Below the pieces are notes generated by a model that was given only the letters and a program-made list of their open reading frames with translations, made no database searches and had not been told where the DNA came from. Shown here piece after piece: positions 55,581 through 63,931 of a stretch of 64,000 nt of DNA; position 1 is the first letter of the stretch; each line of letters starts with the position of its first letter. The DNA comes from RPQJ01 sp963712815 (GTDB lineage Bacteria > Pseudomonadota > Gammaproteobacteria > Steroidobacterales > Steroidobacteraceae), in NCBI GenBank assembly GCA_963712815.1, contig CAVQJL010000009.1:102507-166506 (forward strand), given 5' to 3'. The translations under genes and the position numbers were made by a program.

Positions 55581-56750
55581 CTAATGCGATCGCCGGTTCC
55601 ATTGGCGCCAAGCCAACAGCAGGATCATTGCGAGTACCGATACCGCAAGCGCTCGCATCGGGTACGCGATCGTCATCACGACGGGCGTCAGCATTGCCCG
55701 AAAGGCGAACCTGAGCGGTGGGCGAACCTCGATGTATGCCGCCAATGGTGGCGAGTGCCGGTAATAGAGCCGTACGAATGCGCGTCCGAGCGCCGAGCGC
55801 TGCAGGTAGCGATCCCGGAACTGACGCAGCACCATGACGTGTGGTTCGAGCGCGGAACCATAGGCGGCAGTTGCGATGAAGCAACCACCCCCGCCGACCT
55901 TGCCGATATCGATGTCGCAGTCCTGGAAGACTTCCAGTAGCCCTGAAGCCGTAGCCTGGTTATTGGCCGTTGCGTAGTCGGTGTCAGCGCTCGAGACGGC
56001 GAACGCCAGGGTCAACGTCTGCTGCACCGTATTCCTGAAATCACTCGAGATCGCCTGCAACGTGACCGTCGAGCCCGGGGCCATCGAGGCAATCGTGCAG
56101 CGCAGTCCGTCGCAGCCGGCACGGGTGAAATGCAGCCCGGGGGCGATGGCCGGATCCTGGCCGAGGTCGACAATGACGTCGCGCGCCGTGTCGGGCCCGG
56201 CGTTGCTCACGTCAACGTGCAGTTCCAGGTGACGCGTCGTTTCGCAGGGCGGCAATACACCACCGCCGCCGCTCACCGCCAGGTCTACACAGGTATCGCT
56301 CGCGGTCCCGCGCACTGCCGCCACCGCCCGGTCATTTGATTTCTGCGTGTCGAGAATGTCGTTTGTCACTGCCGCGTTGACACTGCAGGGCGGTTGGGTC
56401 GCCGCGACCACGATGGCTGGAATGATCAGCAGCGCCGTTGCTCCGGGGAGCACGTCGCCAACGCTCCATGCGCCGGTGACCGGATTGTAGGTACCGACGC
56501 TGGTGAACGCCGCCATGCCGGGCGGAATCGCGAGTTCGGCAGGCAGCTTGTCGGTCACGATGACACCGGCCGCCAGGTCGGTGCCGACGTTGTTCAGCGT
56601 GATTGTGAACTGGACGGGCTGGCCTGGCCCTGGAACCGGGACATCGATGGACATGCTGAGCGCAAGATCCGGTGCGGCAGCGACGGTCCCCGGAACGAAC
56701 AGCAGCAGCATGGCGGCAATGCCGGCACGCGCGGCGGCTGCAAGTCTCAT
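55581..56750 (-). CDS. DUF11-type secreted protein with CFI-box C-terminal domain
   Basis: 389 residues. Signal peptide (GIAAMLLLFVPGTVAAAP), then a DUF11/CARDB-like beta domain (PVPGPGQPVQFTITLNNVGT, VIVTDKLPAELAIP) and a second such domain (DVSNAGPDTARDVIVDL). The last 100 residues (290-389) are a CFI-box: CFIATAAYGSALEPHVMVLR, LGRAFVRLYYRHSPPLAAYI, then two hydrophobic stretches and a basic end. Such C-termini are thought to act as surface-sorting or anchoring signals with the Cys as a likely processing or linkage residue. It neighbours a PEP-CTERM gene. GGGGAG precedes the ATG at 56750. Confidence 0.8.
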   Translation of the reverse strand: MRLAAAARAGIAAMLLLFVPGTVAAAPDLALSMSIDVPVPGPGQPVQFTITLNNVGTDLAAGVIVTDKLPAELAIPPGMAAFTSVGTYNPVTGAWSVGDVLPGATALLIIPAIVVAATQPPCSVNAAVTNDILDTQKSNDRAVAAVRGTASDTCVDLAVSGGGGVLPPCETTRHLELHVDVSNAGPDTARDVIVDLGQDPAIAPGLHFTRAGCDGLRCTIASMAPGSTVTLQAISSDFRNTVQQTLTLAFAVSSADTDYATANNQATASGLLEVFQDCDIDIGKVGGGGCFIATAAYGSALEPHVMVLRQFRDRYLQRSALGRAFVRLYYRHSPPLAAYIEVRPPLRFAFRAMLTPVVMTIAYPMRALAVSVLAMILLLAWRQWNRRSH

Positions 56751-57082
56751 TTCGGACTCCCCATGAGCTCTCGAATTCCTGCCCGACGGCTCCTGGCAGC
56801 AATACGCGACCTCTGCGGTACCGTGCGATGGTTACGTCCTTGTGCCGTAGGCCCGGCCATTCAACGCAGTCGGCCTGTTCACGAGGGTACGCTCTTCCGA
56901 GCCGGCGACCTACCGGACGCCGACCGCGTCCGCTGCCAGGCCATGTGCAGGAGGAGTTCGAGGCCTGCCTGATGAAGTACGGCCGGCCGGTTGGCCGTCG
57001 GAAAGTTGATTTGCTAACAACCGGCACCAACCGCCCGCCGGTCGGGCCGGCGTCGCGATTCGGATAGCGGGACCGCGGTGCT
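56751..57082. other. Intergenic region between the CFI-box and PEP-CTERM genes
   Basis: 332 bases with no supported gene. A GC-rich hairpin (GCCGG-TCGGG-CCGGC, about 57037-57051) may end the PEP-CTERM transcript. AGCAATACGCGACCTC near 56799 is a poor sigma-54-like sequence with wrong spacing. Confidence 0.4.
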
Positions 57083-57727
57083 TCAGGCGGTCCGGCGGCG
57101 ACGTCGCGTGAAGAGGATCATCATGCCCCCCAGGCCGAGCAGTCCCAGCGTCGCCGGCTCGGGTGTCTCGACGGCATCCGTCGTGAGGGAGAAGTCGTCG
57201 AGGTAGACGAGCTGGTTGGTCGCACCGCCGAAGCTCTGGATCGCGTAGACGACGCGCGCGACGTCGGCGCCAGGCGGTACCGCGGCATTCAGATTGAAGA
57301 GCTCATAGCTGCTGCCCGGCAAGGGCACGAAGTTCGGGGTGCGGGCAATCTCCATGTCCGCCACCGAGTCGCGCCATTCGATCCGGATCTCGATCCCGCC
57401 CGACTCGAGGCTGGACAGATGCCACCCGCTGTAATTGACCACCTGGCCGGCCGTGAGCCCGAGCACGTCCTGGAACACGCCGGCGAAGGAGTTGATTTGG
57501 TCGTCGATGCCGAGCTCGAGGGACTGCAGTCCGGTGCGGGGCATCAGGATGCTGTTGCGTGACACGACGAAGGGACCCGAGGTGAAAGCCTCCCATGACC
57601 CGACGAATGGCGGGCCGTCCATCGTGACCGGATCCTCGAATCCGGGGTTCGCCAGGAGATTGGCGGATGCCGTCGAATGGACGAGCCCCAGCCCCAGCGC
57701 GACCAGCAAAGCGGTGGACAGTTTCAT
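57083..57727 (-). CDS. PEP-CTERM sorted secreted protein
   Basis: 214 residues. Signal peptide (LSTALLVALGLGLVHSTASA), a beta-sandwich-like middle (NLLANPGFEDPVTMDGPPFV, ending VYLDDFSLTTD), and a PEP-CTERM tail at 187-214: ETPEPATLGLLGLGGMMILF plus a basic RRRRRTA. Exosortase (EpsH-like) recognises the PEP motif and releases the protein to the cell surface or matrix. No exosortase lies in the window. A sigma-54-type promoter stands upstream. Confidence 0.9.
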   Translation of the reverse strand: MKLSTALLVALGLGLVHSTASANLLANPGFEDPVTMDGPPFVGSWEAFTSGPFVVSRNSILMPRTGLQSLELGIDDQINSFAGVFQDVLGLTAGQVVNYSGWHLSSLESGGIEIRIEWRDSVADMEIARTPNFVPLPGSSYELFNLNAAVPPGADVARVVYAIQSFGGATNQLVYLDDFSLTTDAVETPEPATLGLLGLGGMMILFTRRRRRTA

Positions 57728-57790
57728 CGGTTAACCCCCAAGGTCGAACACGCCGTGCACCCGGATCGGTGCGTCGTGACTTGAATGGAA

Positions 57791-57806
57791 TGCAAATATC
57801 GGGCCG
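57791..57806 (-). promoter_or_regulatory. Sigma-54 promoter of the PEP-CTERM gene
   Basis: Minus strand CGGCCCG-ATAT-TTGCA has GG and GC elements at exact -24/-12 spacing and matches the TGGCACG-N4-TTGCW consensus in ten of twelve defined positions. The start of transcription would be ~50 bases before the ATG. PEP-CTERM genes are known to be under sigma-54 and the PrsK/PrsR two-component system in several bacteria. Confidence 0.65.
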
Positions 57807-57925
57807 GCCCTCATCAACCGTCTTGAAATCAGGGGTCTACCGGGAAGCACTGGGTTTTGCGGTACCGCAGATGTAAATTTCTTCGACATCCGTTGACGAT
57901 TCCGGCCTGATGCTTCAGCGACTCT

Positions 57926-58072
57926 CTATGTGGCGAAGAGCTGGGTGCAGCGGCTCAAGCGCGCGTTTGGCACCGAGATCCACACGTGCGCAGCGCCGCT
58001 GCGGCACGCTCAGGATCATCGCCAGCATCGAGCAGCCGGAGCGAGTGGGATCGGAGTTTCCAATATCAAGGT
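57926..58072 (+). mobile_element. IS91-family transposase remnant (C-terminal part, frameshifted)
   Basis: One frame reads VAKSWVQRLKRAFGTEIHTC and the next RCGTLRIIASIEQPERV. Together they give the IS91/IS801 C-terminal WxxxLKRVFxIxIxxCxxCGGxLxIIAxIEDP block with a frameshift between the two halves of the zinc-finger-like CxxCG. About 5.9 kb separates it from the N-terminal piece in the same orientation. Confidence 0.75.
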
Positions 58073-58284
58073 TCGCTTCAAGCGGAATGCCGCAGCCAAG
58101 GAGGCCGCGGCCGAGGATGTCGCGGGTGCCAAGCCCACCGAGACGGTTACCAGGTCGCGAGCCGGCTAGCCTGTCAATTCGCGTCATTTGCCGAAAACGA
58201 GTGCACGAGAAATCCGCCATCGCCTACGGCGGGTCAGGCGACTAGTATCATTGGTCTACCAGCACTCTACCTGGGGATATCGGC

Positions 58285-58864
58285 ATGAAACGGATTCTCA
58301 TTGGGATCACTTCGCTGGCGATGCTTGCTTTGACCACTGCCACGACCCTCGCGGACGCATCTGCAGAAGGATTGCGTCGAGGCCGCGAAGCTGTTCCGCG
58401 ACGCCGGCGAGAGTGCCTCGTTTTTCGGCGACAGTTACGGTTACGCCGTCTTCCCGACCATCGGCAAGGCCGGGCTCGGCATCGGTGGTGCCCACGGCAC
58501 GGGTTGCGTCTTCGCACAGGGCCAGATGGTCGGGACGACCAAGATGACGCAGCTGAGCATTGGCTGGCAGGCGGGTGCCCAAGGCTACAGCCTGATCGTC
58601 TTTTTCGAGGACCAGCGTGCGTTCGACGAATTCACGTCGGGCAACTTCGAGTTCGGTGCCGGCGTCAGCGCTGTGGCGATCACGGCTGCGGCATCTGCCG
58701 GCGCCGGCACGGGCGGCGCGGCTGCGGGCGCGAGCGGCGGCAAGAAGGATGCAGCCACGGCAGGCGGCTACCGCAAGGGCGTGGCGCCGTTTTCCATCGT
58801 CAAGGGCGGCCTGATGTATGAGGCTGTGCTTGCCGGCGCCAAGTTCTCGTTCAAGAAGCGCTGA
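58285..58864 (+). pseudogene. SYLF (YSC84-like) lipid-binding protein, frameshifted
   Basis: Signal peptide in frame one (MKRILIGITSLAMLALTTAT, then TLADASA). Near 58365 the homologous reading moves one base: KDCVEAAKLFRDAGESASFF, GYAVFPTIGKAGLGIGGAHG, GQMVGTTKMTQLSIGWQAGA, LIVFFEDQRAFDEF and KGGLMYEAVLAGAKFSF to a stop at 58864. These are the SYLF-domain signatures. One extra or two missing bases at GCAGAAGGATTG explain it. The rest is undamaged, so it is either a recent mutation or an assembly error. Intact it would be ~192 residues and periplasmic. Confidence 0.82.
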
Positions 58865-58911
58865 TTGTCCCGACCATCGCGCGGCGCCGACGAGCCGCGA
58901 GGACAGGCGGT

Positions 58912-59928
58912 CTATTCGAACGGATAGCGAACGCCGAGCTGGCGCCGCAGCTCATCCAGGCAGCCGACGATCGCCAGGGTCTCCGCATGCGGCATCCGCG
59001 GGCTTTCCGTCAATCCTGCGCGCACGCAACGAATGGTCTCTTCGATCTCGTCCTCGAAGCCATTGATGCGCAGCGGGGCGTGCACGGCCTGCGGCTGTTC
59101 ACCAGGTCTCGACAGCAACGCTTCCGTGGCCTCCCAGAAGTGCTGCGGAATGCTGATACAGCCCGCGTCGCCGAAGATCCGCAGCGAGTTGTCCGCCTGG
59201 CTGTCGAACGCGCACATGAACTGCGACGCCACACCTCCCGGAAACGTGATCGTGGCAGCTACGCGCTGGTCCACGCCGGTGGGCGCGATGACGCCGTCGG
59301 CGCGCAGGCTCACCGGGGCAGGGCAGGCACCGAGCGCGGCTTCGAGCACCCATCGTGTCATCGCGACATTGTAGATTCCGATGTCGAGCAAGGCCCCGCC
59401 CGCCAAAGCCGCACTGAACAGTCGGCTGTTCGGATCGTATGGGACCGCGAAGCAGAAGCTCGACTGGATCGCGTTCACCCGGCCGATGGCACCGGAGCGC
59501 AGCCAGCCGCCCACCTGCGCATAGACCGGCAGGAAGCGCGTCCAGAGCGCCTCCATCATGAAGACACGCCGGTCCTGGGCCAGCGCCACGATCTCTCGCG
59601 CCGCGGCAAGGCTCGGAACCAGCGGCTTCTCGCAGAGGACCGGCTTGCCGGCGCCCAGGCAGCGGCGAATGAACTCGCCGTGCATGGCGTGTGGCGTTGC
59701 GATGTACACGGCGTCAATCGCAGCGTCGCCCACCAACTTGGCCAGTTCCGGTTCCACGCGGGGCTGCGGCTTGCCGCCACGGGACCAATGTCCTGCGAAC
59801 TCCGCCGCGCGCGTTGCGTCCCGCCCGAACACGCTGCGCAGGTGCGTCCCCGGCAGTCGATACACGGCATCGGCGAATCGGTGGGCGATGCGACCCGGCC
59901 CAATCACGGCCCACGCGAAATCATTCAT
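58912..59928 (-). CDS. Gfo/Idh/MocA family NAD(P)-dependent oxidoreductase
   Basis: 338 residues: Rossmann N-terminus (FAWAVIGPGRIAHRFADAVY), the catalytic-family lysine in KPVLCEKPLVPS, and a C-terminal domain with ALAGGALLDIGIYNVAMTRW. The pattern is nearest to dihydrodiol dehydrogenase/glucose-fructose-oxidoreductase-like members; the sugar or diol substrate is unknown. ATG at 59928. Convergent with the SYLF gene, divergent from the esterase gene. Confidence 0.88.
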   Translation of the reverse strand: MNDFAWAVIGPGRIAHRFADAVYRLPGTHLRSVFGRDATRAAEFAGHWSRGGKPQPRVEPELAKLVGDAAIDAVYIATPHAMHGEFIRRCLGAGKPVLCEKPLVPSLAAAREIVALAQDRRVFMMEALWTRFLPVYAQVGGWLRSGAIGRVNAIQSSFCFAVPYDPNSRLFSAALAGGALLDIGIYNVAMTRWVLEAALGACPAPVSLRADGVIAPTGVDQRVAATITFPGGVASQFMCAFDSQADNSLRIFGDAGCISIPQHFWEATEALLSRPGEQPQAVHAPLRINGFEDEIEETIRCVRAGLTESPRMPHAETLAIVGCLDELRRQLGVRYPFE

Positions 59929-60119
59929 GGCCTGACCCGCACTCTGTTCCCCGGAAGCCAGCTACGTGATCCTACTGGACTCGGACGCGGCGGGTGACCG
60001 AGCGTCCGTTGCGACGGCACGCCGCAGGCCGAGTTCGAGCCGCTCGTTGCCGGCACCGGTGTACATTGGCGGCCAGCGTCAGCAACGTGGGCCGCATCTC
60101 GAGCCCCGGGGGTTCCCGC

Positions 60120-61847
60120 ATGCAATCGATCGAGCGTCCATGGGCCGCAATCCTCGCGGCAGCCCTGCTGCTGATGCCGCTGGCTGCCCGCGCGGTCCCG
60201 GCATTCGAGGTGCGTCTCCCGGCCGAGCAGGCAGCGGGCCCGCTCGACGGCCGGCTGCTCGTCATCCTCTCGCCCGGCGGCACCGAGGAGCCGCGGTTCC
60301 AGGTCGGCTGGGGAACCGAGGCCATCCCGTTCTATGGAATCGACGTCGAGGCCTGGCGTCCGGACACCGCGGTCCAGGTCGACGCAGGCGCCTTCGGCTT
60401 TCCCATCCGCTCGCTCGTCGACCTCCCTGCCGGCAAGTACCGGGTGCAGGCGGTGCTCAACCGGTACGAGTCCTTTCACCGCGCCGACGGACACAAGTTG
60501 AAGCTGCCGCCGGACCGAGGCGAGGGCCAGGCATGGAGCAGGAAGCCCGGCAACCTCTACTCGACGCCCCGCGACATCGACTGGGACCCGAGCGCCGGCG
60601 GCACGATCGCGCTGGCACTCGACCAGCAGGTTGCGCCGGTGCCGGAGTTCCAGGAGACGAAGTACGTCAGGCACGTCCGCATCCGCAGCGAGCGACTGTC
60701 GAAGTTCTGGGGCCGCGACATGTACCTGTCGGCATTCGTCACGCTTCCCTGGGGCTTCGACGAGCATCCCGATGCGCGCTATCCGCTGGTGATCAACCAG
60801 GGGCACTTCAGCAGCGCGCCGGACGGCTGGCGCGAGCAGCCGCCCGATCCGGATCTCGAGCCCGATTTCTCGAAGCGCTTCAATCTCGCGGGCTACAACC
60901 GCATCCAGCAGGAGCTGGCCTGGGACCTTTACCAGACGTGGACCAGCAAGGGGTTCCCGCGCGTGCTGCTCGTGCAGATCCAGCACCCGACGCCGTTCTA
61001 TGACGACTCCTACGCCGTCAACTCCGCCAACAACGGCCCGTACGGCGATGCCATCCAGTACGAGCTCATTCCCGAGATCGAGCGCCGCTTCCGCGGGCTC
61101 GGCCAGGGCTGGGCGCGCTTCGCGTACGGTGGCTCGACCGGCGGCTGGATCGCGCTCGCGGTGCAGACGTTCTACCCGGACGAATACAACGGCGCCTGGA
61201 TCGCGTGTCCCGACCCGATCGACTTCCGCCACTTCACGGTCGTGAACATCTACCAGGACCGGAACGCGTACTGGATGCCGAGCGCGTACAAGCGCACGCC
61301 GCGTCCCGGCCACCGTGACTGGCTCGGACACGTGGATGCGACCGTGCAGGAGATGAACCAGTACGAACTCGCACTCGGCACTCACGGCCGGTCGGGAGAC
61401 CAGTGGGACGCCTGGGAGTCCGTGTATTCACCGGTAGGCGCCGACGGCTATCCGAGGCGCATCTGGGACCGACTGACCGGCGAGATCGATCCCGTCACCG
61501 CGGCCTACTGGCGGGACAACTACGACCTCGCGCACATTCTGGCGCGCGACTGGTCGACGCTCGGACCGAAGCTGCGGGGCAAGCTCCGGATCTATGTCGG
61601 CGACATGGACAACTACTACCTCAACAACGCCGTGTACGCGGTCGAGCAGTTCCTGCGCCAGGCGAGCCCGGCGGCCGACGCCGTGATCGACTACGGCGAC
61701 CGCGACGAGCACTGCTGGAACGGCGACCACACGCGCGGCAATGCCTGGTCACGGCTGCGCTACCCGCAGATGGTGCTGCCCTGGGTCGTCGAGCGGATGC
61801 TGCAGACGGCACCGCCAGGCGCCGACACGCGCAGCTGGCGGTACTGA
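60120..61847 (+). CDS. Secreted alpha/beta hydrolase (putative esterase)
   Basis: 575 residues. Signal peptide AAILAAALLLMPLAARAVPA. About 180 residues with beta character precede an esterase-D-like domain: YPLVINQGHFSSAP, FPRVLLVQIQHPTPFYDDSY, YELIPEIERRFRG and the nucleophile elbow AYGGSTGGWIALAVQ. A candidate acid lies in GKLRIYVGDMDNYY and a His in DYGDRDEHCWNGDH. Substrate not evident. ATG at 60120; the open frame upstream has no signal and is disregarded. Convergent with the ATP-grasp gene. Confidence 0.75.
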   Translation: MQSIERPWAAILAAALLLMPLAARAVPAFEVRLPAEQAAGPLDGRLLVILSPGGTEEPRFQVGWGTEAIPFYGIDVEAWRPDTAVQVDAGAFGFPIRSLVDLPAGKYRVQAVLNRYESFHRADGHKLKLPPDRGEGQAWSRKPGNLYSTPRDIDWDPSAGGTIALALDQQVAPVPEFQETKYVRHVRIRSERLSKFWGRDMYLSAFVTLPWGFDEHPDARYPLVINQGHFSSAPDGWREQPPDPDLEPDFSKRFNLAGYNRIQQELAWDLYQTWTSKGFPRVLLVQIQHPTPFYDDSYAVNSANNGPYGDAIQYELIPEIERRFRGLGQGWARFAYGGSTGGWIALAVQTFYPDEYNGAWIACPDPIDFRHFTVVNIYQDRNAYWMPSAYKRTPRPGHRDWLGHVDATVQEMNQYELALGTHGRSGDQWDAWESVYSPVGADGYPRRIWDRLTGEIDPVTAAYWRDNYDLAHILARDWSTLGPKLRGKLRIYVGDMDNYYLNNAVYAVEQFLRQASPAADAVIDYGDRDEHCWNGDHTRGNAWSRLRYPQMVLPWVVERMLQTAPPGADTRSWRY

Positions 61848-61856
61848 GCGACGCGC

Positions 61857-62891
61857 TCAACTCTCGAACAGCCGCCAATCCGGCTTGTAGGCGAGTCCAA
61901 GGTTGACGATGCGCCCGATCAGGGCCTCGTAGCCGAGGCCGATGATTTCCGCAGACTCGCCGAAGTCCTCGCCGTAGGTCAGGTTGGGGTTGGCGTTGGC
62001 CTCCAGAACGAAGACGCTGCCGTCCGCGCGCATCCGAAGGTCCATCCGGGCATAGCCGCTCATGTAGAGCGCACGGAAGATCCGCTTCGCGATGCGGCTG
62101 AGGTGCTCGGCCTGCGCGGCGCTCAATCCCTCGGCCGGACCCGTCGAGATCCCGTGCCTCGACTGGTAGCCACGGTCCCACTTCACCTTGCGCGTGGCGA
62201 TGCCCGACTGCACGTCGGGCAGCGTGCCGAAGTTCATTTCCCAGACCGGCAGCGTGGTGATCCGCTCGTTGCCCAGCACGCCGATATAGAGCTCGCGCCC
62301 GTCGATGTACTCCTCGACCAGCGCGTCGCTCCGCACCTGGTCGTGGATGAACTCGACCCGCTCGCGCAGGCGGGTCATGTCCTCGACCACCGAGGCCTGG
62401 GAGATGCCCAGCGATGCATCGTCGGTCGCCGACTTGACGAACAGCGGGAACGTGAGCCGCCTGGGCTCCACGAATCGCCGGCCGTACGGAAAGAGCTGGA
62501 AGCGCGGCGTGGGGATGCGATGCGAGGACAGCACCTGCTTGGTCAGCACCTTGTCGCGCGAGAGCATCATGCCGCGGGGGTTGCAGCCGGTATAGGGCTG
62601 ACGCATCAGCTCGAGGTAGGCGACGATGTAGTGGTCGTAGGAGACGATCCCCGAGAATTCCTCGAGCAGGTTGAACACGACGTGGGGATGCCAGTCGCGG
62701 ATCGCCTCGCGAAGCTCGGTCAGGCGATCACCCACGCCGATGACGCGCACGTCGTGCCCCAGGTTGCACAGCGTCGAGTAGACGTTGTACTCGGTGCGGC
62801 ACTCCTCGATCTCCGCCTCGCCGAGGCCGGCAAGATCCGTGGGCGGCACGAGCGACTCGTGCACCATCAGCAGTATGCGTCTACGCCTCAT
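61857..62891 (-). CDS. ATP-grasp ligase (D-Ala-D-Ala ligase-like)
   Basis: 344 residues with an ATP-grasp fold: pre-ATP segment (VVFNLLEEFSGIVSYDHYIV, PYTGCNPRGMMLSRDK), LTFPLFVKSATDDASLGISQ for ATP binding, ALVEEYIDGRELYIGVLG and the Mg-site GSVFVLEANANPNLTYGEDF. This is the carboxylate-amine ligase fold of D-Ala-D-Ala ligases and peptide ligases, but the usual Ddl flanks (mur genes) are absent. ATG overlaps the stop of the metallopeptidase, so the two are translationally coupled. Joining amino acids or tagging a peptide is an inference. Confidence 0.82.
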   Translation of the reverse strand: MRRRRILLMVHESLVPPTDLAGLGEAEIEECRTEYNVYSTLCNLGHDVRVIGVGDRLTELREAIRDWHPHVVFNLLEEFSGIVSYDHYIVAYLELMRQPYTGCNPRGMMLSRDKVLTKQVLSSHRIPTPRFQLFPYGRRFVEPRRLTFPLFVKSATDDASLGISQASVVEDMTRLRERVEFIHDQVRSDALVEEYIDGRELYIGVLGNERITTLPVWEMNFGTLPDVQSGIATRKVKWDRGYQSRHGISTGPAEGLSAAQAEHLSRIAKRIFRALYMSGYARMDLRMRADGSVFVLEANANPNLTYGEDFGESAEIIGLGYEALIGRIVNLGLAYKPDWRLFES

Positions 62892-63931
62892 AGCGCGTAG
62901 TTCTCCCGGTTGCGTCGCAGCAGGTCGAGCACGATACGCTCGTGCAGGCGAACGATGCGCCGCTTGTTTTCCCGGCGCGGCCCGCGCAGCAGCAGGTCGA
63001 GCTGCCGGACGCGGCCGACCACCATCTCAATCACGTGATCGACTGCGTAGGGATGAAGCCGCGCCCGCCGCACCAGCAGGCGCCTCAGCTGAGGCTCGAT
63101 CTCGCGGATGAAGCGCCCGGCGGGGACGCCGTCAGGACGCGCGTCCCGCGTCGCGAAGGCCCGGCGCAGCCAGGCGTCGTAGCGACGATCGAACTGCCCG
63201 TAGCGTGCAGCCTTGCGCCGGTAGTGCTCGCCCAGCGTGCGGCGGTTGGCCGACACCGGCTCGATCCGAGTCCGGTCCCGCCTCGCGGGCGCATGTCCCG
63301 CGACCTCAGTCATCAGCCGGTCGACGTACTCCAGTTTCGCGAGGGCCGGCCATCCCTCGTAATCGCGCCGCCAGCGTGCCCTGGGCTGCAGCCAGACTGC
63401 GAAAGTTTCCGCGAAGTCCTCGGTCGGATGGCTCTGCGCGTACCAGTGCCCGAGGTGCAGCACGTGCCGCCGGCTGCTCGGCCGCGGCGAATAGTCGTGC
63501 GGGTACGGCTTCGAGGACTTGCCGAAGACCTGCCGCCACTCGGCGCGTCTCCTCAGGCCATAGGCGGTGTCGAGCGCGTGACCGGCCTCGTGGCGCAGGA
63601 TGCGCATGAGCCACTTGCGGGTGCCGCCTTCCGCCTCGCCCATGAACCGCCGCTCGAGCCGCTTCAGGCGCGGATGCGCGAGGTAGAACGGCACGGCGAT
63701 TCCGGGCACGCCGTCCGGGGAAAACCACTCCTCGGCAAACCACACGTGGGGACGGAACCGGATGCCCCGGCGGGCGAGTTCAGCGTACAGGCGCTCGACC
63801 TCGGGCCAGATCGCGCTATCCTCGGGTCGCAGCCGCAGCGCGCTGAATCTCACCCGCAGCAGCTCTTCGTCCGCGAGGCTCTGCCATCGCGGTTGCCCCG
63901 GCCCGTCGGCGGTGCTGCGCTTCGTACCCAT
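62888..63931 (-). CDS. Putative zinc metallopeptidase
   Basis: 347 residues. The zincin motif HEAGHALDTAYG (ILRHEAGHALD) is followed ~60 residues later by SHPTEDFAETFAVWL, whose Glu could be the third metal ligand. The rest is basic and helical. No signal peptide, so cytoplasmic. It resembles uncharacterised zinc-binding metallopeptidases found next to ATP-grasp genes; that association is from memory and should be tested. ATG at 63931; upstream lies the window edge. Confidence 0.75.
   Translation of the reverse strand: MGTKRSTADGPGQPRWQSLADEELLRVRFSALRLRPEDSAIWPEVERLYAELARRGIRFRPHVWFAEEWFSPDGVPGIAVPFYLAHPRLKRLERRFMGEAEGGTRKWLMRILRHEAGHALDTAYGLRRRAEWRQVFGKSSKPYPHDYSPRPSSRRHVLHLGHWYAQSHPTEDFAETFAVWLQPRARWRRDYEGWPALAKLEYVDRLMTEVAGHAPARRDRTRIEPVSANRRTLGEHYRRKAARYGQFDRRYDAWLRRAFATRDARPDGVPAGRFIREIEPQLRRLLVRRARLHPYAVDHVIEMVVGRVRQLDLLLRGPRRENKRRIVRLHERIVLDLLRRNRENYAL

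Noticed and set aside
56799..56814. Sigma-54 promoter for the CFI-box gene
   Set aside because: The TTGCT-like box is present, but GG and GC are spaced by 11 rather than 10 bases and the -24 box is poor.
61857..62891. Housekeeping D-alanine-D-alanine ligase (ddl)
   Set aside because: The fold is shared, but there is no murC/ftsQ context and the pairing with a metallopeptidase points to another substrate.
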